Below are positions 8,689 through 17,914 of a DNA stretch of 64,000 nucleotides, one piece after another. The stretch is from Persicitalea jodogahamensis (GTDB lineage: Bacteria; Bacteroidota; Bacteroidia; Cytophagales; Spirosomataceae). Under the pieces are notes generated by a model. The model had not been told where the DNA came from. It saw nothing but the letters and a program-made list of their open reading frames with translations, and did no database searches. The DNA is taken from the NCBI RefSeq assembly GCF_014651615.1, contig NZ_BMXF01000001.1, positions 558,001 through 622,000 of the forward strand, in the 5' to 3' direction. How positions within the stretch are numbered: position 1 is the first letter of the stretch; each line of letters starts with the position of its first letter. The translations under genes and the position numbers were made by a program.

Positions 8689-10827
8689 ATGAAAAAAAAC
8701 GATATCAAATTAGTAAGATTTAAAGTTGAAAATTTCAGATCTATTGAGAAAAGTGACTGGATTGAAGTTGCTGAAAACTCATGTTTGATAGGGACTAATG
8801 AATCTGGTAAGACAAACTTATTAATTGCCTTATGGAAATTAAACCCAGTGAATGGTGAGCCGATAGTGCCTCTTGATGATTTCCCAAGATTATTATTCAG
8901 CAGATATAAAGCAGAAGGACATGAGTCTGATATATTCATTTCTGCTGATTTTGTATTGAGCATAGAACTACAAATAAAGCTTGCGGAAAGATACAAGTGT
9001 GATCAAGATCAGATCAAAACGGTATTAGTCGAAAGAGAATACAGTGGAGATTACCATGTGTCATTCCCTTATACAAAAATTGACCAGTTTGAATCCACCC
9101 GTTTACTTGAAGTGTATGAAGAATTTTATCAAAGAATTAAATTAGAAGATTTTTATATTAAAGAAGATAAACAATTGCAAGATTTGATATTTAACTTTAT
9201 AAATGAGTTAAAGGATTCAATACCTGATAATTTTTTTAGAGAAAAACATATTAAAGAAGTAATAAAATCTGTCCAAAATTTCAAAATTGAAAGTTTTGGG
9301 AAAAAGCAAAAACTTCCAGAATTTTTCGAACAAAATTTGGAGAACTCACTCTCGGGTTTTATAAATTCTTTTGAAGGCAATCCAATTAAAATAGAACAAG
9401 ATACATTGAGCGAGATTCTTAAAAATATTCCACAGTTCGTTTATTATTCTGACTATGGAAATTTAGACAGTGAAATCTATTTACCAAGAGTTATAGAGGA
9501 TTTTGAAAGAAAAGATTTGGGCGAAACAGCAAGAGCAAAAGCACGAACATTGGAGGTCTTATTCAAATATGTGAATTTATCGCCACAAGAAATTTTTGAA
9601 CTTGGTAATGATTCAAGAGTAATTATCAAGAGAATTAACCATCAAAACAACAATGTGATTTCTGAAACGGAACAAGAAAAAACTGACGAAGAAATCAAAG
9701 CATGGGCTGATAAGAAAAGAGAAAGAAATATATTGTTAGAATCAGCAGCAACACAACTAACTGAGAGCTTCAAGAAATGGTGGCTGCAGGGGAACTACAT
9801 TTTTCAATTTAAAGCTGATGGAAACCACTTTCGTATTAACGTTAGCGATTCACTACGTCCAGAACCAATAGAATTAGAAGGTAGAAGTAGAGGGCTTCAA
9901 TGGTTTTTTAGCTTCTTCCTTGTTTTCTTAGTTGAAACCAAAGAAGGTCATTCAAATACAGTATTGCTATTAGATGAGCCAGGACTATCACTTCATCCAC
10001 TAGCACAGTATGACCTTGCTAAATTTTTTAGAAAGTTGTCCGAGGATAATCAATTGATTTATACTTCACATTCACCATTTCTTGTTGACATCGATAATTT
10101 AGCAAATGTAAAAGCTGTCTATATAAATAAGGAAACCGGAAGGACCAATATTACATCAAATTTAAGATATGATGAGAAAGATTCTGAAAAATCGATATAT
10201 CCTGTACATGCAGCCTTAGGTCTAACGGTATCTGATACCCTTTTACTTGGATGTAAACCAATATTAGTGGAAGGTCCGAGTGATCAAATATATCTTAATT
10301 TTATAAAAAGATTTTTGATCGGCCAAGGTATACTTAAATATACGAGAGAATTTGTTTTTATTCCTGTGGGTGGAATAAAAGGAATGGGGCCAGTATCTAA
10401 GCTTGTTTCGTCAAGAGATGACAAATTTCCTATGGTTTTGTTGGATTCAGATAAAGCAGGTAAAGATTATAAGAAAGGTCTGCTTAATGGTAAATATAAA
10501 GATGATAAAGATTTAGTACTAGAAGTAAATGACTTTTTGGCAGATAAAGAATATGAGATTGAAGACTTTATTCCTCATAAATTCATAATTACTGTTATTG
10601 ATAGAATGTTCAGAGGTAAAGAATTCTTCGATGATAAATATGTCAAAGATGAGCCAATAGTTGATCAAATAGAAAAGTGGGCAAAAGAGAATAACATTAC
10701 ATTAGAGCTCGGCTGGAAGGTAGATGTAGCAAGAGAAATACTAAATAGGAGTTCGAAATTTTACGAAGAAATTACACCGGAATATATTGAGATTTGGTCG
10801 AAGCTATTTGATAAACTGACTACATAA
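8689..10827 (+). CDS. OLD-family ATP-dependent endonuclease (AAA ATPase plus TOPRIM)
   Basis: The 712-residue protein has an ABC-type ATPase split around a long insertion, then a TOPRIM domain. Walker A is GTNESGKT (35-42). The signature region is ELEGRSRGLQWF (395-406), Walker B is LLLDEPG (426-432) and the switch His is H461 in TSHSPFLV. The TOPRIM domain shows LVEGPSDQ (Glu at 528) and the DxD pair in LLDSDKAG (Asp 586 and 588), so the metal-binding residues appear intact. OLD proteins are nucleases, and several, including GajA of Gabija, act in phage defence. The adjacent gene is not a UvrD-type helicase, so this is not a canonical Gabija pair. The codon use and base composition are far more AT-rich than the neighbours, a sign of horizontal acquisition. 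Confidence 0.92.
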   Translation: MKKNDIKLVRFKVENFRSIEKSDWIEVAENSCLIGTNESGKTNLLIALWKLNPVNGEPIVPLDDFPRLLFSRYKAEGHESDIFISADFVLSIELQIKLAERYKCDQDQIKTVLVEREYSGDYHVSFPYTKIDQFESTRLLEVYEEFYQRIKLEDFYIKEDKQLQDLIFNFINELKDSIPDNFFREKHIKEVIKSVQNFKIESFGKKQKLPEFFEQNLENSLSGFINSFEGNPIKIEQDTLSEILKNIPQFVYYSDYGNLDSEIYLPRVIEDFERKDLGETARAKARTLEVLFKYVNLSPQEIFELGNDSRVIIKRINHQNNNVISETEQEKTDEEIKAWADKKRERNILLESAATQLTESFKKWWLQGNYIFQFKADGNHFRINVSDSLRPEPIELEGRSRGLQWFFSFFLVFLVETKEGHSNTVLLLDEPGLSLHPLAQYDLAKFFRKLSEDNQLIYTSHSPFLVDIDNLANVKAVYINKETGRTNITSNLRYDEKDSEKSIYPVHAALGLTVSDTLLLGCKPILVEGPSDQIYLNFIKRFLIGQGILKYTREFVFIPVGGIKGMGPVSKLVSSRDDKFPMVLLDSDKAGKDYKKGLLNGKYKDDKDLVLEVNDFLADKEYEIEDFIPHKFIITVIDRMFRGKEFFDDKYVKDEPIVDQIEKWAKENNITLELGWKVDVAREILNRSSKFYEEITPEYIEIWSKLFDKLTT

Positions 10828-10862
10828 AGTAATTTATTTTCCGCTAACTCTGATTTATAGTC

Positions 10863-11291
10863 ATGGAATTTATTGCTGAAATTGCTTGCATTGGGAGAGG
10901 TGAAGAAATAAACTATTTCAAATACGCACGAGAAACTTCCAAAGAAAATGGAAATATAAAGTGGATATTTAAAATAAAACCGAGCGATTTAGATGAAACG
11001 GACTGGTTTGAGTTTTCGATTACTAAGATTAATGAAACTATGGGGAAGGTAACTACAATGCTACACAACTATCTGGAAGTTTATGTTGCAAAAGGCATTC
11101 CTGAAAAAATGATTGAGGAAGCTAGTCAAGTTTTAAATTTAAGAATAATTTCAAGTTCTAACAATCCCAAATTTAAGTCATTTGGAAATGAATCAAGATC
11201 CTCAGGCGCAGACAAAGTTTGGAAAAGACTAGTTGAACAAGGTAAAGCAACCTATGACTCGACTACAGATACCTATGAATTTTTATCTTAG
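10863..11291 (+). CDS. Small unknown protein downstream of the OLD nuclease
   Basis: The 142-residue product starts 35 bp after the OLD gene and shares its AT-rich composition, so the two were probably acquired and are expressed together. It has no signal peptide or membrane helix. The N-terminal two thirds alternate strands and helices (EFIAEIACIGRGEEINYF, WIFKIKPSDLDETDWFEF). The C-terminal segment (GADKVWKRLVEQGKATYD) looks like a helix followed by a short strand. I do not recognise a family. By position it could be an accessory, sensor or specificity subunit of the OLD nuclease, but no motif proves that. It is not a helicase, a toxin of a family I know, or a reverse transcriptase. Confidence 0.75.
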   Translation: MEFIAEIACIGRGEEINYFKYARETSKENGNIKWIFKIKPSDLDETDWFEFSITKINETMGKVTTMLHNYLEVYVAKGIPEKMIEEASQVLNLRIISSSNNPKFKSFGNESRSSGADKVWKRLVEQGKATYDSTTDTYEFLS

Positions 11292-11468
11292 TTTACCCAC
11301 ATCTCTAACCCTAATTTAAAATTGATACGTTCCGTCGTATGGTTTCATCACCTCGCCCCTGTTGCGCGTAATCCTCTATGAGAGTATTAACCAAATATAG
11401 TTGGCAGTTTCCGACGACTGCCGATGCCACTAAGTTTACGCACTTCAAACAAAAAGCCTTTCCGGAAT

Positions 11469-11834
11469 ATGAAGATTACGCCCGAGCACAACGAGCGAAT
11501 GGCAAAAATGACTTTTGCCTCGGTGTACCCGCACTACCTCACGAAAGTCGAGCGCAAAGGCAGGACCAAAGAAGAATTACATCAGGTGATCGCGTGGCTG
11601 ACGGGTTTTGACGACAAAAAACTGCAAGCGCTGATGGAGGAGAAAGCGACTTTTGAAACATTCTTCAACGAAGCAAAATTGAATCCAGGGGCGGATTTGA
11701 TCACGGGCGTAATCTGCGGCTACCGGATCGAAGAAATTGAAAATCCAATCACCAGGAAAGTTAGGTACCTGGATAAGCTGGTGGACGAACTGGCGAAAGG
11801 CAAAAAGATGGAAAAGATTTTGAGAACCGCGTAG
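11469..11834 (+). CDS. DUF2200 family protein
   Basis: Starting at the ATG at 11469 ([18 protein letters not shown]) the product has 121 residues, the typical length and start of the DUF2200 family; an upstream ATG at 11424 adds 15 residues outside the family alignment and was not used. Characteristic segments are [52 protein letters not shown] and a Lys-rich end ([13 protein letters not shown]). The function is unknown; the protein is small, soluble and widespread. A decayed second copy lies at 30127-30374. The GC content here returns to the genome-typical level, so this gene marks the right-hand edge of the AT-rich OLD insert. Confidence 0.9.
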   Translation: MKITPEHNERMAKMTFASVYPHYLTKVERKGRTKEELHQVIAWLTGFDDKKLQALMEEKATFETFFNEAKLNPGADLITGVICGYRIEEIENPITRKVRYLDKLVDELAKGKKMEKILRTA

Positions 11835-11954
11835 TAAGACCAATTACAAATCGGAGTTGTATAGTCGTAGAAAATTCACTCGACAGATACCAGCGAAGGC
11901 TGGGATTCATGAATCAAGTGGATAACCTCTCTAACAAGTAAGTGGTGCCTTGCT

Positions 11955-12707
11955 TCACTCATAATAAACTATGGGCTCTATCAATTCACTACCGGCCTCA
12001 TCGTCCAATTGATGCTTTTGTCGAATCGTAGCTAACGTCATCAGCTCCGCGAAGTAACGTCGTCTTTCCAGGATGATTCTTACCTCAGGACCATAATTGT
12101 CATAGACCAATGCCCCTTTGGCGGCATAAGCAGCGCCGGCTGTGCGGTGATGACTGAGCGAGGCTATCGCCAGACTTACGTACCGAAAATCTGATTTTAC
12201 GGCGTCACGGGCCACCACTTCTTCTTCTTCAGTGATAGCGTCATAGGCCAGAAAGTAGATTAGCACATAGTTCTGGAAGAACGATTTTACTGTTTCCTGT
12301 TCGGCCAGTATATCGTCGGTGAGTAGGCCACTGATGGTTTTTCGAAAGCAGGAAAGATAAGAATAACATTCAAGGCTGTATTCGAGGGGATTATGCGGAA
12401 TCTCCGACTGGAAGTAATATTTCAGATTATCCGCCCGTTGCACCGACTTCGCATCGCTGTAGGCCCCAAGGTGCCCGTAGTACACTAGGGAAGCATCCCC
12501 TACTTTTAGGGTGTGTCGGGGAGGACGCAGCACAACCTGCAGCTTCCGGCTCAGCTTTTCGAAGCCTTCTTCCCGCAGAAACCAGAAGTAAATTCCCCTC
12601 TGATCCGGGACGTGAACGTGGTTCACGTTCCGGGCTTCCATCAGCGCATCATAGGGCAAGGCCGAAAAATAAGGCAATACATCCAACTGAGAATCAAACT
12701 GTTTCAT
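11955..12707 (-). CDS. Unknown soluble protein (possible GIY-YIG-like N-terminal segment)
   Basis: I start the gene at the ATG at 12707 (MKQFDSQLDVLPYFSALPYD) giving 250 residues; the frame extends 16 residues further upstream with no family support. Residues 35-95 contain RGIYFWFLREEGFEKLS and, later, LVYYGHLGAY followed by NLKYYF. The spacing of GIY and YYG is reminiscent of the GIY-YIG nuclease core, but the downstream catalytic Arg and Glu are not obvious, so this is only a suggestion. The C-terminal half is helical with many acidic residues (YDAITEEEEVVARDAVKS). There is no signal peptide. The neighbours (DUF2200, DUF2805) give no pathway hint. Confidence 0.6.
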   Translation of the reverse strand: MKQFDSQLDVLPYFSALPYDALMEARNVNHVHVPDQRGIYFWFLREEGFEKLSRKLQVVLRPPRHTLKVGDASLVYYGHLGAYSDAKSVQRADNLKYYFQSEIPHNPLEYSLECYSYLSCFRKTISGLLTDDILAEQETVKSFFQNYVLIYFLAYDAITEEEEVVARDAVKSDFRYVSLAIASLSHHRTAGAAYAAKGALVYDNYGPEVRIILERRRYFAELMTLATIRQKHQLDDEAGSELIEPIVYYE

Positions 12708-12875
12708 GGGTAGCTGTGGTATAGTCTGAGTTTGTCCATAAAGGCAGGTTGGCAAGCAAACTACTAGTAGAAAGCACTTTGAAAATAGTTAATTGACACT
12801 CCACCGACGCGAGCATCAGGGCTAGTTATCAGATTTATTTCGAACAGCATCGCCACCTACGCTGTTTAGTCCTGC

Positions 12876-13169
12876 ATGAAAGAAAAAGAGCTAATCAATC
12901 CATTATCGGCCCGCGACACGGACCGGATCATCGAAATGGCCTGGGAAGACCGGACGCCCTTCGACGCCATCGAGGCACAGTTCGGCCTGGCCGAACCGGA
13001 AGTGATCGTTTTGATGCGCCGTTCGCTGAAACCCGCCTCGTGGCGGCGTTGGCGGGCACGGGTGCAGGGCCGAAGTACCAAGCACGCCCTCAAAGCGAGC
13101 GAGCAAATGCATCGTTTCAAGAGCGATCGACAACGGGCGATTTCCGGCAATAAAATCAGCAAAAGGTAG
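12876..13169 (+). CDS. DUF2805 / TIGR03643 family protein
   Basis: The 97-residue basic protein carries the full family signature: LSARDTDRIIEMAWEDRTPF, then IEAQFGLAEPEVIVLMRR, then SWRRWRARVQGRSTKH. The N-terminal half looks like a helix-turn-helix (DAIEAQFGLAEPEVI), suggesting nucleic-acid binding, followed by a very Arg-rich tail. The family's function is not established; I recall it commonly near DNA photolyase/cryptochrome genes, but none is in this window. A start at 12876 gives the expected length. Confidence 0.88.
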   Translation: MKEKELINPLSARDTDRIIEMAWEDRTPFDAIEAQFGLAEPEVIVLMRRSLKPASWRRWRARVQGRSTKHALKASEQMHRFKSDRQRAISGNKISKR

Positions 13170-13340
13170 AAGTCCACTACTCCCGAGGGTGAGAAAAATC
13201 AGCGTGTGTTTTCGTTTCAGTACTACGCTCACCACTAAACAGGGTGCCTTGATTTCTGGGATTGACGGAAAAGAATACGGCGCGCTCTATCCATACAATC
13301 AAAAAAATCCGCTAAATAGGCGTTTCAAATCAAAAATTGT

Positions 13341-14861
13341 ATGGCGGCTTCTCCTGAACGAATTAAGCACAACGGTTCAACTACCCGGAAAGGAGTATTT
13401 CCGCTTGCGATAACCCTGGGTACCTTGCTCATGGTTTTCTCTGCCTTTTTTTGGGACGAAGGAAGAGCCAACCAACAGAAACACCCCAATATCCTGGTGA
13501 TTTTCACCGATCAGTGGAGTGGTCGCGCGCTTGGGTACGTGGGAAGAGAAAAAGTACAAACCCCCAATCTGGATGGTTTAACGAAAGAAGGGCTGGCACT
13601 TACCCAGATGGTGAGCAACTACCCGGTCTGCTCGCCCGCCCGCGCTATGCTGCTTACGGGTACGTACCCTTTAGAAAACAAAGTCATCAGTAACGCCAAT
13701 TCCAATTCGGCCCCTTTTGGCGTCGAGTTGCCCACGGATATGGTATGCTGGTCCGATATCCTGAAAGCCAAGGGCTACTCCAATGGCTACATCGGCAAGT
13801 GGCATCTCGAAGCACCTTATCAGCCCTATATTCCTACGTCGAACAACGAGGGGAACACGGCTTGGAACGAGTGGACGCCGCCGGCAAGGCGACACGGCTT
13901 CGATTTTTGGTATGCCTACAATACCTACGACCAGCACGACCGGCCCATGTACTGGGATACGAAAGCAACGCGGGATGAATTTCATTATGTCGATCAATGG
14001 GGGCCAGAACACGAAGCGGAGAAAGCCATCGACTACTTCACGAACAAAGGAGGCGTAAGGAATGCGGAGAATCCATTCGCCCTGGTCGTTTCTATCAATC
14101 CGCCGCATTCGCCATACAACACCATGCCCAAAAAGTACCTTGAACCGTATAAAGATATCCCACTCGATTCATTGGTTACGGAGCCGAATATTCCCCCGGC
14201 GGGTACCCGGATGGGGGATATGTATCGAAAAGACATCAAAAACTACTACGCCAATATTACGGGCGTCGATGCTCAGATTGGTCGGATGATCAGCGCCTTG
14301 AAGGATAATGGTTTGCTGGAAAATACGATTGTCCTCATTACGGCCGATCACGGAAACTGTCTGGGAAAGCACGACGAGGTCTCAAAAAACAATATCTACG
14401 AAGAGTCGCTGCTGGTACCTTTCCTCGTCTACTGGAAGGGAAAAATCAGGCCTGGGATCGACCGTGAGTTGCTTGCCGGTATGCCCGACATTTTTCCGAC
14501 CCTGCTTGATCTGGCGGGTTTCAAAAATGATATTCCCAAAAGCGTACAGGGCGTCAGTCATGCATCCTATTTTCTGGAAAGGGAAGGCAGGCTACCTCAG
14601 GAACAATTCATTATGGGTAGTATTTCCAGCGATCCGGCCCGAATCAACTCGGGTTTCAGGGGAGTGCGGACGCAGCGTTATAAGCTGGCCTATTTAAGAA
14701 ATGGCAAAAAACTGCAAGGGTACCTATTCGATTTGAAAGCCGATCCCTACGAAATGAATAATCTGTACAGGACATCGCAGCCGGAAGTCGGCCGATTGAA
14801 AGGTCGGCTGCAAGACTGGCTGGTGAAAACGAAGGACGGGTTTGTATTAGATGAGGGGTAA
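13341..14861 (+). CDS. Sulfatase (arylsulfatase-type, Cys-type active site)
   Basis: The 506-residue product has an N-terminal hydrophobic segment (about 19-38, PLAITLGTLLMVFSAFFW) that acts as a signal peptide or anchor. The alkaline-phosphatase-superfamily core starts at HPNILVIFTDQWSG. The formylglycine motif CSPAR is at 97-101 (C97 is the residue converted to formylglycine, R101 conserved). Further family marks are GKWHLEAP, the metal-site segment ITADHGNCLGKHD, and the C-terminal QRYKLAYLRNGKKLQGYLFD and DPYEMNNLY. Such enzymes remove sulfate esters from polysaccharides or other organic sulfates in the periplasm or outside the cell. Maturation needs an anSME or FGE enzyme, and none is in the window. 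No polysaccharide-utilisation genes adjoin it. Confidence 0.93.
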   Translation: MAASPERIKHNGSTTRKGVFPLAITLGTLLMVFSAFFWDEGRANQQKHPNILVIFTDQWSGRALGYVGREKVQTPNLDGLTKEGLALTQMVSNYPVCSPARAMLLTGTYPLENKVISNANSNSAPFGVELPTDMVCWSDILKAKGYSNGYIGKWHLEAPYQPYIPTSNNEGNTAWNEWTPPARRHGFDFWYAYNTYDQHDRPMYWDTKATRDEFHYVDQWGPEHEAEKAIDYFTNKGGVRNAENPFALVVSINPPHSPYNTMPKKYLEPYKDIPLDSLVTEPNIPPAGTRMGDMYRKDIKNYYANITGVDAQIGRMISALKDNGLLENTIVLITADHGNCLGKHDEVSKNNIYEESLLVPFLVYWKGKIRPGIDRELLAGMPDIFPTLLDLAGFKNDIPKSVQGVSHASYFLEREGRLPQEQFIMGSISSDPARINSGFRGVRTQRYKLAYLRNGKKLQGYLFDLKADPYEMNNLYRTSQPEVGRLKGRLQDWLVKTKDGFVLDEG

Positions 14862-15013
14862 GGCGATTTGCCATAAAGATTTTCCTTGTGCTTACTATAA
14901 GGTGACAAGTCCTGGGTACTTATCTCGTTTGCCCCCAACAGTTAGGTGCCTGATCCTAAAACATTAGCGAATTCCGCGCTGTTTGGTAGGTGTTATCCTC
15001 CAATCAATAGTCC

Positions 15014-15745
15014 ATGAGTTTTTTAACCGCCGAGTGGCGCAAGCTAGCCTTTGCTAATTACGAAGTTGATCCCGCCGTTCTCAAACCCTACCTTCCCTAC
15101 GGGACCGAGCTGGATCTGTGGCAGGGACACTGTTACGCGAGTCTGATCGGGTTCATGTTTAAAAATACCCGGCTATTGGGGATCAAAGTACCTTTTCACA
15201 TCAATTTTGAGGAGGTAAACCTGCGGTTTTACGTCAGGCGGTTTGAAGACGGAGCGTGGAAACGAGGGGTAGTTTTCGTCAAGGAGATCGTCCCCTTGCC
15301 CGCCCTGACTTTCGTGGCCAATACCCTTTACAACGAGAAGTACGAAACCCGCCCAATGCGCCACCGGTGGGACGAAACCGATACTGACCTCACGGTGGAG
15401 TACCGCTGGAAGATCAAATCCGGGTGGCAGTCATTTAGGGTCACTACTGGTAGGGAACTCACCGAGATGATTCCCGGCAGTGAAACCGAGTTTATCACCG
15501 AGCATTACTGGGGGTATGCGGAGGTGAACCCTTCCCTGACCAATGAATACCAGGTGACGCACCCGAAGTGGAAGAAGTACGAGGTACTTGATTATAAAAT
15601 CAAGGCTGACTTTGCCGAATTATACGGCAACGACTTTGTCTTCCTGAATCACCAACAACCCCGGTCCGTGATGCTGGCCGAAGGCTCGGCCATTACCATT
15701 GAATCAAAGCGGGTACTGCGGGCTCCGTCGCTAACAGCGAATTAA
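15014..15745 (+). CDS. DUF2071 (YqjF-like) family protein
   Basis: The 243-residue protein matches the DUF2071 pattern: it opens with LTAEWRKLAFANYEVDP, then LKPYLPYGTELDLWQGHCYA, LIGFMFKNTRLLGIKVPFH and FEEVNLRFYVR, and includes EIVPLPALTFVANTLYNEKY. The predicted fold is a soluble beta-rich barrel related to acetoacetate decarboxylase-like domains. No substrate or reaction is established for the family. There is no signal peptide. It stands alone between the sulfatase and a convergent NIPSNAP gene. Confidence 0.9.
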   Translation: MSFLTAEWRKLAFANYEVDPAVLKPYLPYGTELDLWQGHCYASLIGFMFKNTRLLGIKVPFHINFEEVNLRFYVRRFEDGAWKRGVVFVKEIVPLPALTFVANTLYNEKYETRPMRHRWDETDTDLTVEYRWKIKSGWQSFRVTTGRELTEMIPGSETEFITEHYWGYAEVNPSLTNEYQVTHPKWKKYEVLDYKIKADFAELYGNDFVFLNHQQPRSVMLAEGSAITIESKRVLRAPSLTAN

Positions 15746-15901
15746 ACCCTTCAGAACGGTCCGCTGCGCCAGGGATGCGTAGTCCGGGACGCGCAGTCCG
15801 GGACACCACGTGCAAGGAAAGCTCTACGCCAAGCGCGGCGTCTAATGCCTCACCCTATATGCACTTGCTGCCTGAGAAAGACGAAAGTGGGCTTTGCGCA
15901 A

Positions 15902-15933
15902 TAAAAACACCAGGCCATTTCCATGACCTGGTG
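15902..15933 (-). terminator. Terminator for the NIPSNAP gene
   Basis: Arms 15908-15918 and 15923-15933 pair with one mismatch (CACCAGG against CCTGGTG at the base). On the minus strand the hairpin is followed by TTTTTAT and it lies 30 bp beyond the NIPSNAP stop codon. Confidence 0.8.
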
Positions 15934-15962
15934 CAAGTACAATATCCGTAAAAACGGCTTGC

Positions 15963-16754
15963 CTAAATATCCGAATACTCGGTAGGATACAGGAAGTACT
16001 GCGTATTCTTGGAAGTATTGTTTTTATACTGCTCGTCGGCTTTTAGCACCGCCCATTCTGGTGATTCTGTGAAAGCTTTCCAGTGGGCATCGCGATCGGC
16101 CTGGTTTTCGAAGGTAGTCATGTACATCAGGTTGGGCATGTGGCTGCCGGTGATCACTTCGCCATAAAACACCGCATTGAAATTCAGTCTTTTGAAGAGC
16201 TTCACTTCGCCGCCCTCGTTAAACATCTTCACTTTGTTCAGGTAGTATTTTTCGGTGGGACCTTCGTAGCTGCGCAGCTCGTAGACCCGATCCTTCTTCG
16301 GGCCGCTGAGATTGGGCAGCATCATCTGCGGGGCCTCGCTGAACGCATGTAAAACAATCGATTCAAAACGGTCGTAGGGCTTGTTGTCAAACCTTGCGTT
16401 GATATATGCAGTTCCGGCACTCTGATACGCCGCATCGGCAGCCAGTTTTTTGGTGATGTCCAATATGTGGCTTTGCGACTTCAATGGCGTAAAGACATAT
16501 ACTTTTTTGCCGGCATCGTCTGTGCCCGGTCTCGGTTTGAAAACCCCGACTGTCTTGATACCCTGCCGGTGCATGGCCGGAAGGTAGGCATCCTTTAAGT
16601 AGGCATCCAAGCCCTGTTCCTGGGCCGCGCTGCTGATGGTGTAAATCTTGATTTCGTAAAATTCCCTCTTGGCGGCCTGAGCAAGGGCTACCGCTCCGAG
16701 CACAAAAAGCAGGGAGAACATAAAAGGTTTCAGGACTGATCGGTAGTTCTTCAT
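15963..16754 (-). CDS. NIPSNAP family protein, exported
   Basis: The 263-residue product has a signal peptide (MFSLLFVLGAVALAQAA) and two ferredoxin-like NIPSNAP repeats. The first starts at about residue 31 (KREFYEIKIYTISSAAQEQG) and the second at about 155 (DRVYELRSYEGPTEKYYLN, ending near WAVLKADEQYKNNTSK). NIPSNAP domains form dimeric alpha-beta barrels; their function in bacteria is unclear, although secreted versions are common in Bacteroidota and Planctomycetota. A strong terminator follows. The gene is divergent from the molybdenum hydroxylase operon, with 276 bp between them that should contain both promoters; I see no recognisable operator there. Confidence 0.9.
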   Translation of the reverse strand: MKNYRSVLKPFMFSLLFVLGAVALAQAAKREFYEIKIYTISSAAQEQGLDAYLKDAYLPAMHRQGIKTVGVFKPRPGTDDAGKKVYVFTPLKSQSHILDITKKLAADAAYQSAGTAYINARFDNKPYDRFESIVLHAFSEAPQMMLPNLSGPKKDRVYELRSYEGPTEKYYLNKVKMFNEGGEVKLFKRLNFNAVFYGEVITGSHMPNLMYMTTFENQADRDAHWKAFTESPEWAVLKADEQYKNNTSKNTQYFLYPTEYSDI

Positions 16755-17030
16755 GAGTGGGGCAACTGGTGATTATTGAAGTTAATTGTGGATTTAACAA
16801 AGTAACAAAAGAAATCACATTAGTGGATGGTACAACGTGTAATTTCCCCCGCCACCCCTCCAATGACCCCGGTGCGAACCGCGGCGTGACTCCCCATGGA
16901 CGCGATACGAAGGTTGAGGTGGGTATGGTTTTTTCTCTCTTACCCATATGAGGCAGAACCCAGGCAATCATCATTAAGCTCTACTGCTTCATTGCACCCA
17001 CTCCACTACCAACTCTAACACATCTATGTT

Positions 17031-17834
17031 ATGACGAAATATAACCAGGAAGACCAATCGGAAGAGAGGCAGTTGACCGAGGACGAAAGTAAGATTCTGG
17101 ATCAGCTTGGGCTTTTTGGAGACTCTCGTCGCCGGTTTATGACTAAAATTTCTGCCGCCGGACTCAGCCTGTTTGCTGCGCCCTTCCTTACCTCCGAAGC
17201 GCTAGGTAAATCATCAAAAGAAGAACTCCTGACCACTACTGAAGCCATGCTGAACGAAATCAAGGTCCGATTACGGGTAAATAATTCAACAAAACCTTTA
17301 ATCATCGATTCCCGAACTACCCTGCTGGACGCGCTTCGGCAGCGTCTTCAGCTGACCGGCACCAAAAAAGGCTGCGATCACGGGCAGTGCGGCGCCTGTA
17401 CCGTGATCATCGATGGGAAACGCAAACTCTCCTGCCTTACGCTGGCGGCCAGCTGCAAGGACAAGGAAATCACTACTATAGAAGGTCTGGCCACGGACGA
17501 TGAGCTGCACGCCATGCAGGCGGCCTTCCTCAAACACGATGGCTTCCAGTGCGGCTACTGCACACCCGGGCAAATCTGCTCTTCCGTCGCCCTGCTGCAG
17601 GAGGCCAGAAATGGGGAAGCGAGCTACGTAACGGAGGATTTCAAAAACGTCCGGCAAAACATTGAGCTATCGGAAGAAGAAATCCGGGAACGGATGTCGG
17701 GCAATATCTGCCGGTGCGGGGCCTATAACAATATCGTGCAGGCCATTCAGGAAGTACAGTCGGGCAAAGAAGAAAAACCCAAGTGGGAATTTGCCACGGC
17801 GGAACAAATGCAAAAAGCCAAAGCCAAAAGCTGA
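17031..17834 (+). CDS. Molybdenum hydroxylase iron-sulfur subunit (PaoA/YagT-like), Tat-exported
   Basis: The 267-residue product has a twin-arginine signal after a 30-residue polar lead (SRRRFM at 32-37, then SAAGLSLFAAP), so the folded complex is exported to the periplasm. The plant-type [2Fe-2S] cluster is bound by C115, C120, C123 and C135 (GCDHGQCGAC...SC). The second [2Fe-2S] cluster is bound by C174, C177, C227 and C229 (CGYCTPGQ and GNICRCGAY). It carries electrons from the molybdenum centre to FAD in an aldehyde/xanthine-oxidase-type enzyme. It is the first of three genes (gaps 80 and 74 bp) in the same order as E. coli paoABC. The signal is only on this subunit, as in PaoABC, so the other two would travel with it. 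Confidence 0.93.
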   Translation: MTKYNQEDQSEERQLTEDESKILDQLGLFGDSRRRFMTKISAAGLSLFAAPFLTSEALGKSSKEELLTTTEAMLNEIKVRLRVNNSTKPLIIDSRTTLLDALRQRLQLTGTKKGCDHGQCGACTVIIDGKRKLSCLTLAASCKDKEITTIEGLATDDELHAMQAAFLKHDGFQCGYCTPGQICSSVALLQEARNGEASYVTEDFKNVRQNIELSEEEIRERMSGNICRCGAYNNIVQAIQEVQSGKEEKPKWEFATAEQMQKAKAKS

Positions 17835-17914
17835 CCTTATTTTAAGAGACAGGTACCTGGAAAAACAGGAATCAGCGTCTTTCAACGGCTTCAACGCCAC
17901 AAAACCAGTAACCA

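Noticed and set aside
8689-11291. Gabija defence system
   Set aside because: The OLD protein resembles GajA in domain order, but the partner is a 142-residue protein without helicase motifs, not a UvrD-like GajB.
11378-11611. 77-codon frame overlapping the DUF2200 gene
   Set aside because: It overlaps the DUF2200 coding region in another frame and has no recognisable features.
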